Shown piece after piece: positions 35,475-47,224 of a stretch of DNA of 64,000 nucleotides. The notes under the pieces were generated by a model, which made no database searches, had not been told where the DNA came from, and saw nothing but the letters and a program-made list of their open reading frames with translations. This stretch comes from Cyprinodon diabolis (Eukaryota; Chordata; Actinopteri; Cyprinodontiformes; Cyprinodontidae), in NCBI GenBank assembly GCA_030533445.1, contig CM060064.1, positions 4,963,916 through 5,027,915 of the forward strand. The letters are read 5' to 3'. Made by a program: the position numbers and the translations under genes. Every line of letters begins with the position of its first letter. Positions within the stretch are counted from its first letter, which is position 1.

Positions 35475-36603
35475 GATATTGCTGTCAAATATTCACTTGA
35501 TGTGCGACTTTTGTTACAATAGTACCAATTTCAATTACTCTGATTAATAAAATCATCTGAACAAAAAATCTAAAGGGTGACTTAAAGAAATCCATGGGTT
35601 TGGATGGTAAATAATTCAGCATAACAGGCAGGGTTAAAGGTTGCTCCAATACAAGTGGGGAGATTGTTCTGCATCTGTAAAGAATTGTTTTATTGTTTCT
35701 TTGGGGCTCACATCTTGGTGGCTAAAGGTTTTTTACAGTTTTGCTTTAGAATTAAAAACACCTTTTTCACATTTAGTCACACTACAACCACAAACATATA
35801 GTTTAGTGGAATCATTTTTATAAATCATTGCAATTTAAAGCATCACTTCTAGAAGAAAAATATATTGTCAAATTCAGCCAGACTAGACTGAGACCAATTA
35901 TTTTAAAGTCTAACTACACAATCGTGGAAAGTTTTACTGGATAAAAAATAAGAAAAAAAATCGACAGGCTTTGATCTTTAACAGGTTATCATCTTAGATT
36001 GTTTTCTTTATTCCATCCTTGCTTTCATCCATCCAGCTTCCCTGTTGCTATCCCTGCCTAATCTCTCTTTCAGTTCAATATTTGTCATGAGTGGGCTTTA
36101 AATTCTGTCCTCGTGACCCTCTGTCCTGCATGTTTACGGTATTTTGCTGCATCCACATAAAGGATAACTAAATAAATGGGTGATTGGAAGGCCCCCTGCA
36201 GAGGTGGCTGTGGAGGGAGGGATATCATTTAATGCTCTGTGTGAAAGCAGGGACACATCTAAAACATGCAGGACAGGACATATATGTCTGATTAAACAAA
36301 TAACATTTGAAAAATTCTGCTACAGAATGGATTTGTTTGTCTTTAAGATGTGCAACAATGCCTTGGTCAAAAAATACTTTATCCTTTGATAAGGTCGTAA
36401 GTTGTACAAATGTTTCCCCCATCACCCAAAATGCTTGAAAGGTTTATTATTTCATTGGTGGAAAGGCAGAAATCCAGTCTTATACTTCACAAGTTTGTGT
36501 CATGTTGTCTTAGTCTGTCACATCCCATAACTGAAGTTATTTTGTTCAATGTTACAGCTAAAGGTTTATTTTAGATTGACTTCATAATGATATTAAAACA
36601 AAC
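35202..36603 (-). other. mc5r: mc5r intron 3 (1,402 bp)
   Basis: Begins GTTTGTTT and ends CATCCTCAG, splitting the DRY arginine codon in phase 2 exactly as the mc2r intron does. It contains a TA repeat at 35410-35470 and otherwise AT-rich DNA without genes. Confidence 0.88.
35410..35470. repeat. (TA)n microsatellite
   Basis: Dinucleotide tract within mc5r intron 3. Confidence 0.95.
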
Positions 36604-36792
36604 CTGTCTACAGCAATGGCCAGCAGGCTACACATGGAAGCGACAACAGATATGCAGATCATAGAGTCAAAAACGTTGTCCATCTGTCTGATGAAGTGCT
36701 CCTCAACCACCAGCTGCCTGTTATTAAGGAGGTAAATGATGATGGACTCCCATGCGTTTGACACACTAACCAGCATGTCTGCCACAGCCAGG
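36604..36792 (-). CDS. mc5r: Melanocortin receptor 5, coding exon 3
   Basis: Encodes the last base of Ser89 to two bases of Arg152. TM2 contains the conserved LAVADML with Asp94 (position 2.50) and Glu104 in the ligand pocket. TM3 starts at [10 protein letters not shown] and ends AIAVDR. The acceptor is CTCTCTTGCAG and the donor CAG^GTTTGT. The reading phase joins exons 2 and 4 without a gap. Confidence 0.92.
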
Positions 36793-37149
36793 CTGCAAGA
36801 GAGCATACAGGTTAATGGAGGAGCTGTCCACAAATATTAAGTTTCTGTGCAAATGTATTTCCACTAAGACCCAACAGAGGAGCTCCCTGACATACCTTGT
36901 GTATAAGGATGCATTTAATTCCCTGACAGCAGGAAAATCAGTTCAGTGGAATTGACAACAGAGAGAAAGACCCAAATGATTAAGAATGCAAGCTCTAACA
37001 TTCTTACTAAGTGGGTATGAACAACTTTCTTGTCACTCATGTTATGGTTGAATTATGAAATATGTGTGATGAATTGATTCCACTGTCACGTGCTCTTTCC
37101 TTGCATTAAAGTGAACACTATCAGAGGTCCTAAGTAAAAGATTCTTAAC

Positions 37150-37262
37150 CCCACATTGATTCCCGGGCGCAGCACAATGGCAGCCCACTGCTCCCCAAGG
37201 GGATGGGTTAAATGTAGAGAACGAATTTTGTTGCACTTTACTTGTGACATTATAATGACAAA
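37150..37262 (+). repeat. SINE 3' body and tail
   Basis: GCACAATGGCAGCCCACTGC...GGGATGGGTTAAATG sequence shared with 27030-27135 and, inverted, with 47225-47457. It ends in an A-rich run. It lies antisense within mc5r intron 2. Confidence 0.6.
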
Positions 37263-37405
37263 AAAAAAAAACGCTGAAAAAAAAAGAAGTGCCTATCACA
37301 CTGCTGGAAAGAGGGATTTTGATGCAGTATAAAAAAATATTGGAGAATGTGGCTGAAACAAATTGGGGTTAGGCATTAAGTTGAGTTAATTCGTAAGCTT
37401 ACATA

Positions 37406-38603
37406 CACTCACCGGTCACTTTATTAGGTACCCCATGCTAGTAACGGGTTGGCTTCAGAACTGCCTCAATTCTTCATGGCATAGATTCAACAAGGTGCTG
37501 GAAGCATTCCTCAGGGAGTTTGGTCTATATTGACATGATGGCATCACACGGTTGCCGCAGATTTGTCGGCTACACATCCATGATGCCAATCTCCCGTTCC
37601 ACCACATCCCAAAGATGCTCTATTGGATTGAGATCTGGTGACTGTGGAGGCCATTTGAGTACAGCGAACTCATTGTCATGTTCAATAAACCAGTCTGAGA
37701 TGATTCCAGCTTTATGACATGGCACATTATCCTGCTGAAAGTAGCCATCAGAAGTTGGGTACATTGTGGTGATAAAGGGATGGACATGGTCAGCAACAAT
37801 ACTGTTGGTGTTGCAACGATGCTCAATTGGTACCAAGGGGCCCAAAGAGTGCCAAGAAAATATTCCCCACACCATGACACCACCACCACCAGCCTGAACC
37901 GTTGATACAAGGCAGGATGGATCCATGCTTTCATGTTGTAAACGTCAAATTCTGACCCTACCATCCGAATGTCGCAGCAGAAATCGAGACTCATCAGACC
38001 AAGCAATGTTTTTCCAATCTTCTATTGTCCAATTTCGATGAGCTTGTGCAAATTGTAGCCTCAGTTTCCTGTTCTTAGCTGAAAGGAGTGGCACCCGGTG
38101 TGGTCTTCTGCTGCTGTAGCCCATTTGCCAAGTTCGACGTACTGTGTGTTCAGAGATGCTCTTCTGCACACCTTGGTTGTAACGGTCGGTTATTTGAGTC
38201 ACTGTTGCCCTTCTATCAGCTCGAACCCGTCTGGCCATTCTCCTCTGACCTCTGGCATCAACAAGGCATTTCCACCCACAGAACTGCCGCTCACTGGATG
38301 TTTTTTTCTTTTTCGGACCATTCTCTGTAAACCCTAGAGATGGTTGTGCGTAAAAATCCCAGTAGATCAGCAGTTTCTGAAATACTCAGACCAGCCCTTC
38401 TGGCACCAACAATCATGCCACATTCAAAGTCACTCAAATCACCTTTCTTCCCCATACTGATGCTCGGTTTGAACTGCAGGAGATTGTCCTGACCATGTCT
38501 ACATGCCTAAATGCACTGGGTTGCTGCCATGTGATTGGCTACTTAGAAATTAAGTGTTAACGAGCAGTTGGACAGGTGTACCTAATAAAGTGGCCGGTGA
38601 GTG
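37406..38603 (-). mobile_element. Tc1-like transposon, copy 1, in mc5r intron 2
   Basis: Termini CACTCACCGGTCACTTTATT and, reversed, CACTCACCGGCCACTTTATT, each next to TA. The - strand transposase starts MGKKGDLSDFE (about 38455) with an N-terminal helix-turn-helix. It continues with WSDESRFLLRH and DGYFQQDNVPCHKAG and ends with SPDLNPIEHLWDVVE. It is disabled by a frameshift near 38300, an in-frame TGA at 37947-37945 and TAG at 37572-37570. A 9-bp in-frame deletion relative to copy 2 lies near 37802. It is in the same orientation as mc5r. Confidence 0.9.
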
Positions 38604-38719
38604 TATAGTGGAAATGAAAAATGTCTTTGTCTCAAATTTCACGACTGTTTCCATTACTACTAGAACAATTACAACTTCAAAAAAGGATGCATATATTAGG
38701 AAATAAAGTAAAATTCTAC

Positions 38720-38826
38720 CTGCAGACAAAGAAGTACATGGGTGAGTGCAGGTTCTTGTTCTTTACTATCGCTGTAATGACCATGATGTTTTCTAGTAAT
38801 GAGATGATACCCAGGATCAGAAAAAC
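38720..38826 (-). CDS. mc5r: Melanocortin receptor 5, coding exon 2
   Basis: A 107-base exon encoding residues 54-88 and two bases of Ser89. It covers TM1 ([17 protein letters not shown]) and the first intracellular loop [13 protein letters not shown]. The acceptor is CCCCTCAG and the donor TGCAG^GTAGAA. It was found by matching the conserved melanocortin TM1/loop sequence in the frame that fits exons 1 and 3; it is too short for simple ORF detection. Confidence 0.9.
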
Positions 38827-38971
38827 CTGAGGGGAAAAATAGAGAAAAAAATATTGTAAAAGGAGTTAGAGTTAAAAAAAAAACAAACAACAACCTTAAG
38901 GTAGGCATCATAATGAGGATAACTCAAAAAATTTCCCAGAGAATTTAATTTAGCCCCATTCCTCCACTGAC
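38827..38971 (-). other. mc5r: mc5r intron 1 (145 bp)
   Basis: Short phase-0 intron between the N-terminal tail and TM1. It starts GTCAGTGGAGG and ends TTTCCCCTCAG. Confidence 0.85.
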
Positions 38972-39130
38972 CTCCACTGCTATGTGGAGCTGCTCACAGG
39001 CTGCAGGTTTTGGGGTGGTTTTCATGTCCTGTAGAAACGGAGGAGTCAGGGTGTTGTTATGGTGATAGTAGGAGAGGGTCCAGGTGGAGTTATCTGGAAC
39101 CATCTCCCCCTGGTATGTTGATGTGTCCAT
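38972..39130 (-). CDS. mc5r: Melanocortin receptor 5, coding exon 1
   Basis: Encodes residues 1-53, the extracellular N-tail. It contains sequons at N14 (NST) and N25 (NNT) and ends CEQLHIAVE, a segment conserved in MC5R just before TM1. The exon ends at GTGGAG^GTCAGT in phase 0. The total product is 341 residues, slightly longer than the usual size of about 325. The start is the first ATG of the open frame (AGAATGGAC context). Confidence 0.88.
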
Positions 39131-40045
39131 TCTTATTCCTCCTTGCTGACGTTTTACTTCAGAGAATCTTCAGCTTATCAGTAAGCCATTTTCAAACCTG
39201 ACAGAAATAAGAAATATCAAAATTAAATTCATGCTATAATAAATATCTTAAAATTCATTTTAATTTTATTAAAGTTGCGTCTTGACATAACCCCTTAAAC
39301 CAACTGGTATTATAGATTTGTGAAAGATGTAGCATCAAAGTCCAGTTGAGTTTTATTTTAGACCAAACAATCAGTTTTGTTAGTTTTATTAGATTAAGCT
39401 GATTTACTGTTGTTGTTCTGAATTGTTCTCTGACATCCAAAAACAATATTAGGGTTAAGATTTTGATAGTCTCAGAATTATAATCTTTTGTTCCTCCACA
39501 GGATTAACAGCTCACTCACCGGTCTCTGTCAATGTCTATTTATATAACAAAATTTTATTTTCATGTGATGTGACATATTTTATTTCTTAATGGCTGGATG
39601 AAAAAGGATTGCCTATTTCTATTTCTTTCCAAAATTTAGAACTTTGAATCCTTAAAAGTGGTAGCATATTTTTTTCTGTCTTCACATATGAGGGTAAACA
39701 AACAACTAAATTACACCTGTCCTTGTACTTCCTGTAGAAACGTAAGGAGTACAATGTTCTCACTGGCTACTTGTAAGATTCTATATCTCTGTTTCTCTCT
39801 CCAGTGGTTGGGTGTCCATAACTGTGTTGCTCAACTCAACAAAACAGGACCCTAGGCAAAAAGGGACTGAATTTCCCTCTATTTAGATTTGTATATGTCT
39901 AGGCTGAGGGAAAGGGCTGGTAATCAGCATAATACATTCTGGTAAATTACTTTTGTTTTCATGTGAACACCACAGTGCACTATTAGCAATAATTTCTTTG
40001 TTAGGCTGCTTCCTAGACAAAAACAACAAACACACAACAGCCAAA
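39131..40045. other. Upstream flank of mc5r, no other gene
   Basis: AT-rich DNA expected to hold the mc5r 5' UTR and promoter on the - strand. No specific element is identifiable. Confidence 0.4.
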
Positions 40046-40724
40046 TGTAGTGATCTCAGAATGTTGGACCCAGAATTTGAGGCGAGACAGGCAGTGGGAA
40101 AGTTCAAAGCGTTTATTAAAACTAACAGGAGCGCAGGGCTGCTCATCAGCTGCGGGGCGGATCTCTGCGGAGATAGGAGAATACAGGTCAGTGACTGGAT
40201 GAGGAGCTGAATACGACTTGGGGCAAAGTCACTGACCTGATTCAAAGTTCAGGCTGTTCACAGAGAACACAGCTGAATCCAGACAGGAGGTTAGACTGCA
40301 GTAGCAACGGGTGTCGCCCCCAGAGTTCCTAGAGAGTGTGCGGCGCGGGCGACCACTGACGCCGAGCAGCAACCGAGTCCAAAGGGGAAATCCAAAGCCA
40401 GAGTCAGAAGACAGGTCCACGTTCAAAAGCCGGTAGAATCCAGGAAACAGATCAGACAAACAGAGCAGACAGGGGCAAGGCAAAACTCGGGATCCACAGG
40501 GCAGAAGCAGGTCACAATCAGGAAAACAGAAAAGACTTCAGAAAGCTAAAGTTAGTCTCACCAAAATGCTCGAATAACCTAGCGCTGATGGAAGGCAAAC
40601 ACATAACCTAAATAGTAGACGAACCAGGTGGAAATGATCAAAGTTAATCAGCCGCAGAACCAGTTAGACAGGGGAGCAAGGAGCAAAGGTAAAACGCCAA
40701 ACCATCAGCGCCAAGATCATGACA
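40046..40724 (-). mobile_element. Solo LTR, 679 bp, gypsy type
   Basis: On the - strand it runs TGTCATGATCTTGGCGC ... TTTTAATAAACGC ... GATCACTACA. Flanks CCAAA and CCACA form a 5-bp duplication with one mismatch. It belongs to the same family as 54361-55040 and 13187-13727, sharing the polyadenylation region and the TGGGTCCA-type U5 end. Confidence 0.75.
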
Positions 40725-40817
40725 CCACAGTATTGAAACAAATAAGCATGCTTTACTATTACAACCTCTCTTTTTAATTCTTTGTACAAACACATAAACT
40801 GGGGTCTATACACTAGC

Positions 40818-42560
40818 AGATTACAATTCAGTTTATTAATTCAGTCATCTAAAAGCACTTTACTAGGACTAATCAGTCAAATCAGGGAGAGTGAAAGGAA
40901 AAGCTCCCTTTTAACAAGAAGACAATGAAAGAATCATAGCCAGGCTCTCTGTGATCTGCCATCTGACAGAGTGCAAACATAAAAGGTACACCAAAGTGCT
41001 ATTTGAGGAGTATTTTCTATGCGAAAGAAAAGTAGTGATTCTGTCAAGGCCAGTCATATTAATCCACACCAAACATTTTTATCTATGTCTTTATGGACCT
41101 TGCTTTATGAAGTGTTGCAGATTCAGGTTGGAAGAGGAAGGCTGGGATCCATCAGGACCAGAGCATACCACTACAAAATAGCTAATTCCATCTGCTGCCA
41201 GCTTCATAATTACAGGCCCGGTTAATCCACTCACATTTTTTTGGTTGTTATAAAAAAATAAAATAAATACGTAAAAACCCTACGAACATCTCAACATGTG
41301 TGTATATAACATTAAACTTCATTTTATAGCACTGAGGAAACTTGATTTGACAACAGCTTTCATCTGGATGTCAAAGTTTCAATGACTGTCCATTGAAAGT
41401 TACATTTTTGGCCATTAGTTTCAAAAAGGGACGTAGATAGCCCAGGTGTTAAAGTAGGCTCTCTAATTTCCTCGAAAAACCATCACTTCTGTCTTTTTCA
41501 CATTAAAATGTAAAAAGTTTAAAGCCATACATGCTTTCACATCATCCAAACATTTCAAAAGAGATTCAAAGGACTTTTTATTTCACGTCATTTGAATGTA
41601 GATTTGACTATTGTTTCCATAAAAGTTAAAAGAGACCCCATCCTTCTTAATAATGGATACAAGTTGGAGCAAATAAAGAGTCTAAAACAAGGGGTCTCAA
41701 GGCAGATCCCTGAGGAACTCCATATAAAAGAGGAGCACTGGAGGACACAGCATATCCCAGACTGACACCAAATGTTAGATTACTTAGAAAGGACTTGAAC
41801 GACTACATTGTCTTTCCTCTGATCCCCACCCAATGTTTTAAATGAAATGAAAGGATATCATGATCCACTCTATCAAAGGCAGGAGTTAATTGTAAGAGCA
41901 AAATAACACATTTTGAAGAGTCATCATCTAAGAAATATCATTAGAAAATTTTAAAAGGCCAGACTCGTGCTATGCAAAGATATAAACCCAGACCAGAACA
42001 TTTAAAAAACTTTACTTACTAAAAGAAAGTCTCTTAACTGTATGTAGACAGACTCTTAGTTTTGAAATAGGTTTATGATCACTAAAGATTGTTTCACCCA
42101 GGCCCGTTTTTTAAGAAGAGGCTAAACTACAGCTTCTTTACAAAATATTGCGACAATTCCTGAAGAGAGACTGCTATTGGCAATCTGCAGGACAGAAGAG
42201 TTTGCATCATCTAGCATCATTGAGTCTAGCAGTAATACACTCATGAGTAGAACCTGAGGGCTTTAAATGACTGACAGTCTCCTGCAAAAAGGACACAGGT
42301 TCAAAGCTATAAAATACAGCAGGGCATGAACGTAAGCAGGGGGCGTGATCAGAGTTCCAGTTGAAATTATCATATCCACAAAGAAATGTATAAAGGCCTG
42401 ACAAATAGCAGGTGTAGACTCAACACAAATCTGTAGTCTAAACATAAAATCAATAGTTGACAATCTTCTTCCTCTGCCTTGTTTTGGATGCTTTGCAGTC
42501 ACCAAAGCCTTTTCTTTGAAATGACCTGGTTAGCTGTCTGGACTCAATGTTACTTCACAT
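40818..42560 (-). mobile_element. Old, degenerate L2-type LINE
   Basis: The 3' part (40818-40960, + strand) resembles the L2 tail with AATTCAGTTTATTAATTCAG and AAGCTCCCTTTTAACAAGAA. Further up, on the - strand, LLYGVPQGSALRPL (about 41740-41693) and LTPAFDRVDHDIL (about 41905-41860) are decayed RT motifs. Many stops separate them. It is more diverged than the other L2 copies. Confidence 0.65.
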
Positions 42561-42768
42561 TCCACCTGGTCGAGCTAAGTCGTAACAGCCATAATAAACT
42601 GAAGTTTGCTATGGATTGTTCTGGGGCTAATCTTAAGGTCAAGTGAAGTTTGAAGCCCAGTTATTTTTGACTACAGAAAGTTGGCAATCTCTGTTTCCTA
42701 TGCTCATTAGTGTCCTTTCTTTGCTTTTTTAATTTAGGTGAAGTACCGCAGCAAAGCTGCATTACTAT
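42561..42768. other. No feature recognised
   Basis: Short unique stretch between the old L2 and the ERV LTR. Confidence 0.3.
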
Positions 42769-43179
42769 CTGTTAGAAAAATGTATATGTTATCATTTTAC
42801 TTGAAGTTACAGGTATCTGGCCCAGGAATGTTAAGTGTTGCTCTAAATGAGGAGAGCAAATATTTCTCTCAGGGCCTGGTATTATCCAACTATGCAGCCG
42901 TAGGTGACTAACTTCTGACCCCTCCTGATAACTTCTGAGCCCTCCTGATAACATCAGACCTCTCCTGGTAACATTTAACCACTCCTGTAATTCCTTTGAA
43001 GTCCACTAATAAAAGCAGAAGAAACGAGAGGTTTGGGCAGAGTTAAGTACAGACTTTTCAAGGGGTCTCATCCTTGGTCTGTCCTCTCTCTCTCTCTTTC
43101 TGCAGAAAAGAAAAGAATACTTGCTTTGTTTGGTTTTCATTTCTATGACAATAAGTGGTTATGATTATAAACCCTATCA
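42769..43179 (+). mobile_element. 5' LTR of an endogenous retrovirus
   Basis: Starts TGTTAGAAAA and ends CCCTATCA, three bases before a primer-binding site. Four imperfect units of about 20 bases (core CTCCTGATAAC) lie in tandem at about 42905-42990, like U3 enhancer repeats. AATAAA at 43007-43012 marks R. The exact left boundary is inferred from the TG dinucleotide. No second LTR is present in the window. Confidence 0.65.
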
Positions 43180-43182
43180 GCC

Positions 43183-43200
43183 TGGTGCCGTGACCCGGAT
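43183..43200 (+). promoter_or_regulatory. Retroviral primer-binding site, probably tRNA-His
   Basis: TGGTGCCGTGACCCGGAT begins with the TGG complementary to a tRNA CCA end. It fits the histidine-type binding site used by some retroviruses, with about one mismatch. It immediately follows the LTR. Confidence 0.65.
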
Positions 43201-46001
43201 CCCAACATTTCCACTTGCTGATGAGAGGAGCAACGCGCTAAAAACCACCGTTGGTCAGAGACAAAGACCTGATAGGAAGGTCCCCGGGGGTAATTTCCTA
43301 GCTGCGGTATAAAGTCCGGTATAAAGGTAGACAGGTGGTATAGAGTCCCCTGCAAAGGCAGATGGGTGGTATAAAGTTTGCAGGTGCTAAAGTTAAAAAA
43401 GGTGAAAAAGTTAAAGAAACAGGTTAAAGTCCTGTAAGGTAAATGAAATAGATGGTGTGTGAAAGGCAGGTCGATGTAGAAAGGTGTGCCTGCTAGAAAC
43501 AAGCACTAGTGTAAAAAATAGATAAATAAATAAATAATTGAGTTCCAAATAGTGAGGTGCTGGTATAATACATACGCAAAGTAGATACGAGGTTATTATG
43601 AAAATGTAACTAAATAGATCTAATGTTATGTTTGTCCGTCTTTTAATGTTATGTGTTTCGGTCTTTAATGTTATATTTGCCAATTTTTCATGTTATGTTT
43701 GTCCGTCTTTAATGTTACATTTATGCATCCAAAAGATAATGAAACACCATTTAGAGGGATACAGCCTGAACCTGCAGGAGCGGGGGTGCGGTCAGTGGAG
43801 CAGTGACTGCAGCGCTGACTCCAGCTGACAGCCTTGCTCCTGCGCCTGCTTGGTCTCCAACAATATTAGGTTCAAAACAAGAAAAGAAGAAAAGAACCTG
43901 CCAGAAAACTACTTTATTCACGTAAAGTATGGTAGCGACTGAAAAAAATAGACCACCACCATATAATCCCTTAACCCCCCCCCCCCCCCCCCCCCCCAGA
44001 CATATTTACAATTCGTAGCTAGACTGTGATGATCTGACTTAATCAGATCAGTCTAAAGGATTTTATCCTTTGGTGCAACAATTACAGTTTCCAGTCCGTG
44101 GTCGTTAGAGGAAGATAGAAAGGCTGTGGAAGGTGTAACTTCTTCGCAGGAAGAACCAGAATATGGATCCGAAACATTGGGGAAAATAAAGGCGAATAAT
44201 TCAGGCAGAACTCCATGAGGCGTAATATTTGAACATCAAGCACAAATGGGTGAGGAACAGAGACAGCAGTGGACCACTGTGGCAGATGAAGCGCATAGTT
44301 TTCCGCAGGAGAGCCGATTGTGGACATTTATAAAGCCGAAATATAAAGAAAAAAATAGTAGAAGATGTAGATGAGTTCAAAATACGTTTTGAAAAAGAAT
44401 ATGGAGATGAAACACCATACCAACAGCAACTAAAAATAATGTTAATGGGTGTTCTCCGGCCACATTTCTCAGTCTGGCTTAAAATACATTTAATCACTAC
44501 GGCAATGTCTAATGTAACCAAAGCAATGGAATATGCGCGCCATGCTGGAAAATACACTAAAAAGGGGAGATGGTGAGTCTTGAAGGGGGGGTGGGGTGGG
44601 ATGGGGGGATTTGAGCTCAAATATTCTTGGCCGATTCTATATGTGAGCTAGAAGAAACATTTTCTTACCAAGGCAACGGACCCCCTCGAAGGCATCGAGG
44701 AGGTTTCTGAGGAGGCAGGGGTGGTCCTAGGGGCCGAGGGGGCTTTCAGCTGAGACCACTAAAAGCAAACCAGGAATGCTGGAATTTTGGGTCATCCGAC
44801 CATTGGTTTAGGGAGTGTCCCAAACAGATACAATCAGCTGATCCGCAGGGCCGGGGAGTCCACAGGGCAGTCCTTCATCTGAGGTGTGACTAGGTGCCAT
44901 TAAAAATAGTAGATGTGTTGGAGCATGGAGGATATTAAATGCATCAAAAGAAAAATCATTCATAGTACTTACAATTAATGGACAGTTACTGTTTTATGTT
45001 ATTCAGGAGCCTGTAAAACTCGTATTAAAGATAACGTATGACTTAAAGGATCTAACATTTTTGTAAAATCAGTAAAAGGTCAAACATCCCAAAAAATTGA
45101 TGTTAAGGGCAAAAGAAATAAAAGACCTCTAAACAGGAAAAAGGTTGCATGCTCCTGTAGTAAGCAGTAATCGCGAGAGACACAGGCACAGGCGATTAAA
45201 AGCTGCAGAAAGAACATCTGATTTCCATCCATGTCCACACAATCCAGGCTGGCTCTATAGCCCTAGAACAGAACTATGGAAACAGTCTTATAAAATTCTG
45301 TTTGATGCAGAACCCCGGGTCCAAGATTTAGCATGAGATAAAATAACTCAGCATTCTTTGCTATCACAATCTGATGAAAATGATTTAAAAGATATCCCAA
45401 ATGATTTGTTGTCTACAGGACCAACTGATGTAGGACTATTGATAACTGTAGATCAAGTTAAAATAGTTCCTAAAAGAAAGAAAGAAATAATTGGCTCATG
45501 ATGCAAGATTTATGTTCAGTGAACTAAGCTGTGCAGACACCTGCTCTAAATGTCCCAGAACCACAAACATTTTTAAACACACTGGATCCTGACAGCAAAT
45601 TTTTTCCCAATGATTGATTTAAGTTCACAGTGATTGATTTAAGTTTCAGCACATGGGCACCTAGACTCTCAATTTTGGTTTGCTTTTACTTTTGAGGGTA
45701 AAAAATATATGTACACACGTCAGCCACAAGGATTTGCAGACAGTCCTACAATTTTCACCCAGGCCATTTTAACATGTCTGGAGAGCTTTAATTCAAAGCA
45801 TGGAAGCCAGGTGTTAATGCATGTGGATGATTTTCTGGTTCTGTCTAAAACAGCTGAAAACTGTAGAGAAGACTCCCTGCAACTGCTACATAATTTAGCT
45901 AAAAAAGGAAACAAAGTTAGCAAAGACAAAATGCATTGGGTACAAAAAGAAGTCAGGTATGTAGGCCATGTTATTTCAGAAGAAGGTAAAAAGTTACCTT
46001 C

Positions 46002-46007
<6 letters not shown>
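43201..46007 (+). mobile_element. Endogenous retrovirus (ERV1-like) leader, gag and partial pol, broken
   Basis: After an untranslated leader, a capsid-like gag frame lies at about 44345-44579. At 44777 onward an RGG-rich stretch and a CCHC-type knuckle follow, whose second Cys codon (44786-44788) reads Phe. Pol fragments continue from about 44950 with several stops. 45709-46005 encodes an RT palm segment (QGFADSPTIFTQA) with HVDD in place of the usual aromatic at the catalytic turn, and ends at [10 protein letters not shown]. The element stops at a TA repeat. The rest of pol, env and the 3' LTR are absent. Stops, frameshifts and truncation make it non-functional. The gamma/epsilon-like grouping is from the RT segment. 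Confidence 0.7.
43975..43997. repeat. Poly-C run of 23
   Basis: Homopolymer C tract in the ERV gag region. The length may be a sequencing or assembly uncertainty. Confidence 0.9.

Positions 46008-46081
<74 letters not shown>
46008..46081. repeat. (TA)n microsatellite
   Basis: TA tract that cuts off the ERV pol frame. Confidence 0.95.
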
Positions 46082-46085
<4 letters not shown>

Positions 46086-47224
46086 AATATATATATATGT
46101 ATATAGATATATATAACATATTCTTTCCAAAGGTTTTTCTACCAGCCTGAAAAAAGCATGTGATATGAGCATGAACTGAAGAGTGTTTACAGTATTATAT
46201 CTGTAAAATATATAAGCCACTTAAATTTCATATGACATCAGTGAAAGAACCCCTTTGTCAGGTCATGAGAGCTAAACACTTGGCTGCAGGGATGTCTTAC
46301 AGCTACCCTTTCAATTCCGTAACATCATACCTCGTCAGCATCTGAGGCATAACATTTCGGGTATGTATGCATTTTACATTTTGAACAAATTAGATATTGA
46401 TCAACACAATTCGTATCAAAGCACTGTTAAGAAACCTTAAAAACATTAAGCATTTTGATCTTTATAATACCCAGTAAAGATGTATACTCCTATATATCTG
46501 ATATAAATGCGTTTTCAATATTTTCTCATGAACACTTTAATAATTATTAAATTATTTTGTTAGAAATAGTATAACATTAAATACAATTATCTTCATCAAG
46601 TTTATCCTTAAAGGTATGAAAGCTACATTAAAGTGTAAAACATTTATTTTAATTCATTTATTTAGTTCATTTAGTACAACTTTTATGAAACTGTAAAAAA
46701 TCACTGTAACTATTTAAAAATTGGTATTCTGTATAAAATTTTAGGGTCATAGCATGCAATTTTTGATGTGTCTGAACACACATAGAAGCCCCCTGAGTAC
46801 ATAGGACCACTAAGAGTGACATAAGATGTGCACACTAAGGCCGTATACCAACACTAAACTTATTATAAACCTGGGAGCATAGTGAGTTACATTGTTTGTT
46901 AATGGATTAAAATATTACAGCAGCAACTTAGTTTACTTTAAGTCATTTGGCTTACTTAAAATAAAAAAATAAAAAAAATGTGTTGGTCATGAGATGTGTA
47001 GTATGCTTTAACCAGGGTGATGGTCCTGGTCTGGAAGAAATTATATTTTATACTTCTTAGACCTAACTATTTGAACACATTAAAACATTCATGATTTGCA
47101 CAATAAGATGTGTGCTGAAGCTTGTGATACAGTATAAATTCTTGTAAGTCTGTAAGTCTTTTTTTATTACACAGTTTCCTACTGCTTCTACTAAAATCGA
47201 TCATATATAGTATGAACATCTCAT
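46082..47224. other. No gene recognised
   Basis: AT-rich unique DNA. Nothing resembling the missing 3' half of the ERV was found. Confidence 0.4.

Larger units (their letters stand above)
36793..38719 (-). other. mc5r: mc5r intron 2 (1,927 bp) with a Tc1 insertion
   Basis: Splits the Ser89 codon (AG^C) in TM2 in phase 2. The donor is GTAGAATTTT and the acceptor TCTTGCAG. About 1.2 kb of it is a Tc1 element and a SINE tail lies at 37150-37262, so the pre-insertion intron was only a few hundred bases. Confidence 0.88.

Noticed and set aside
42905..42990. CRISPR-like array of short repeats
   Set aside because: Four imperfect adjacent units of about 20 bases with no spacers, inside an LTR of a eukaryotic retroelement; better read as U3 repeats.
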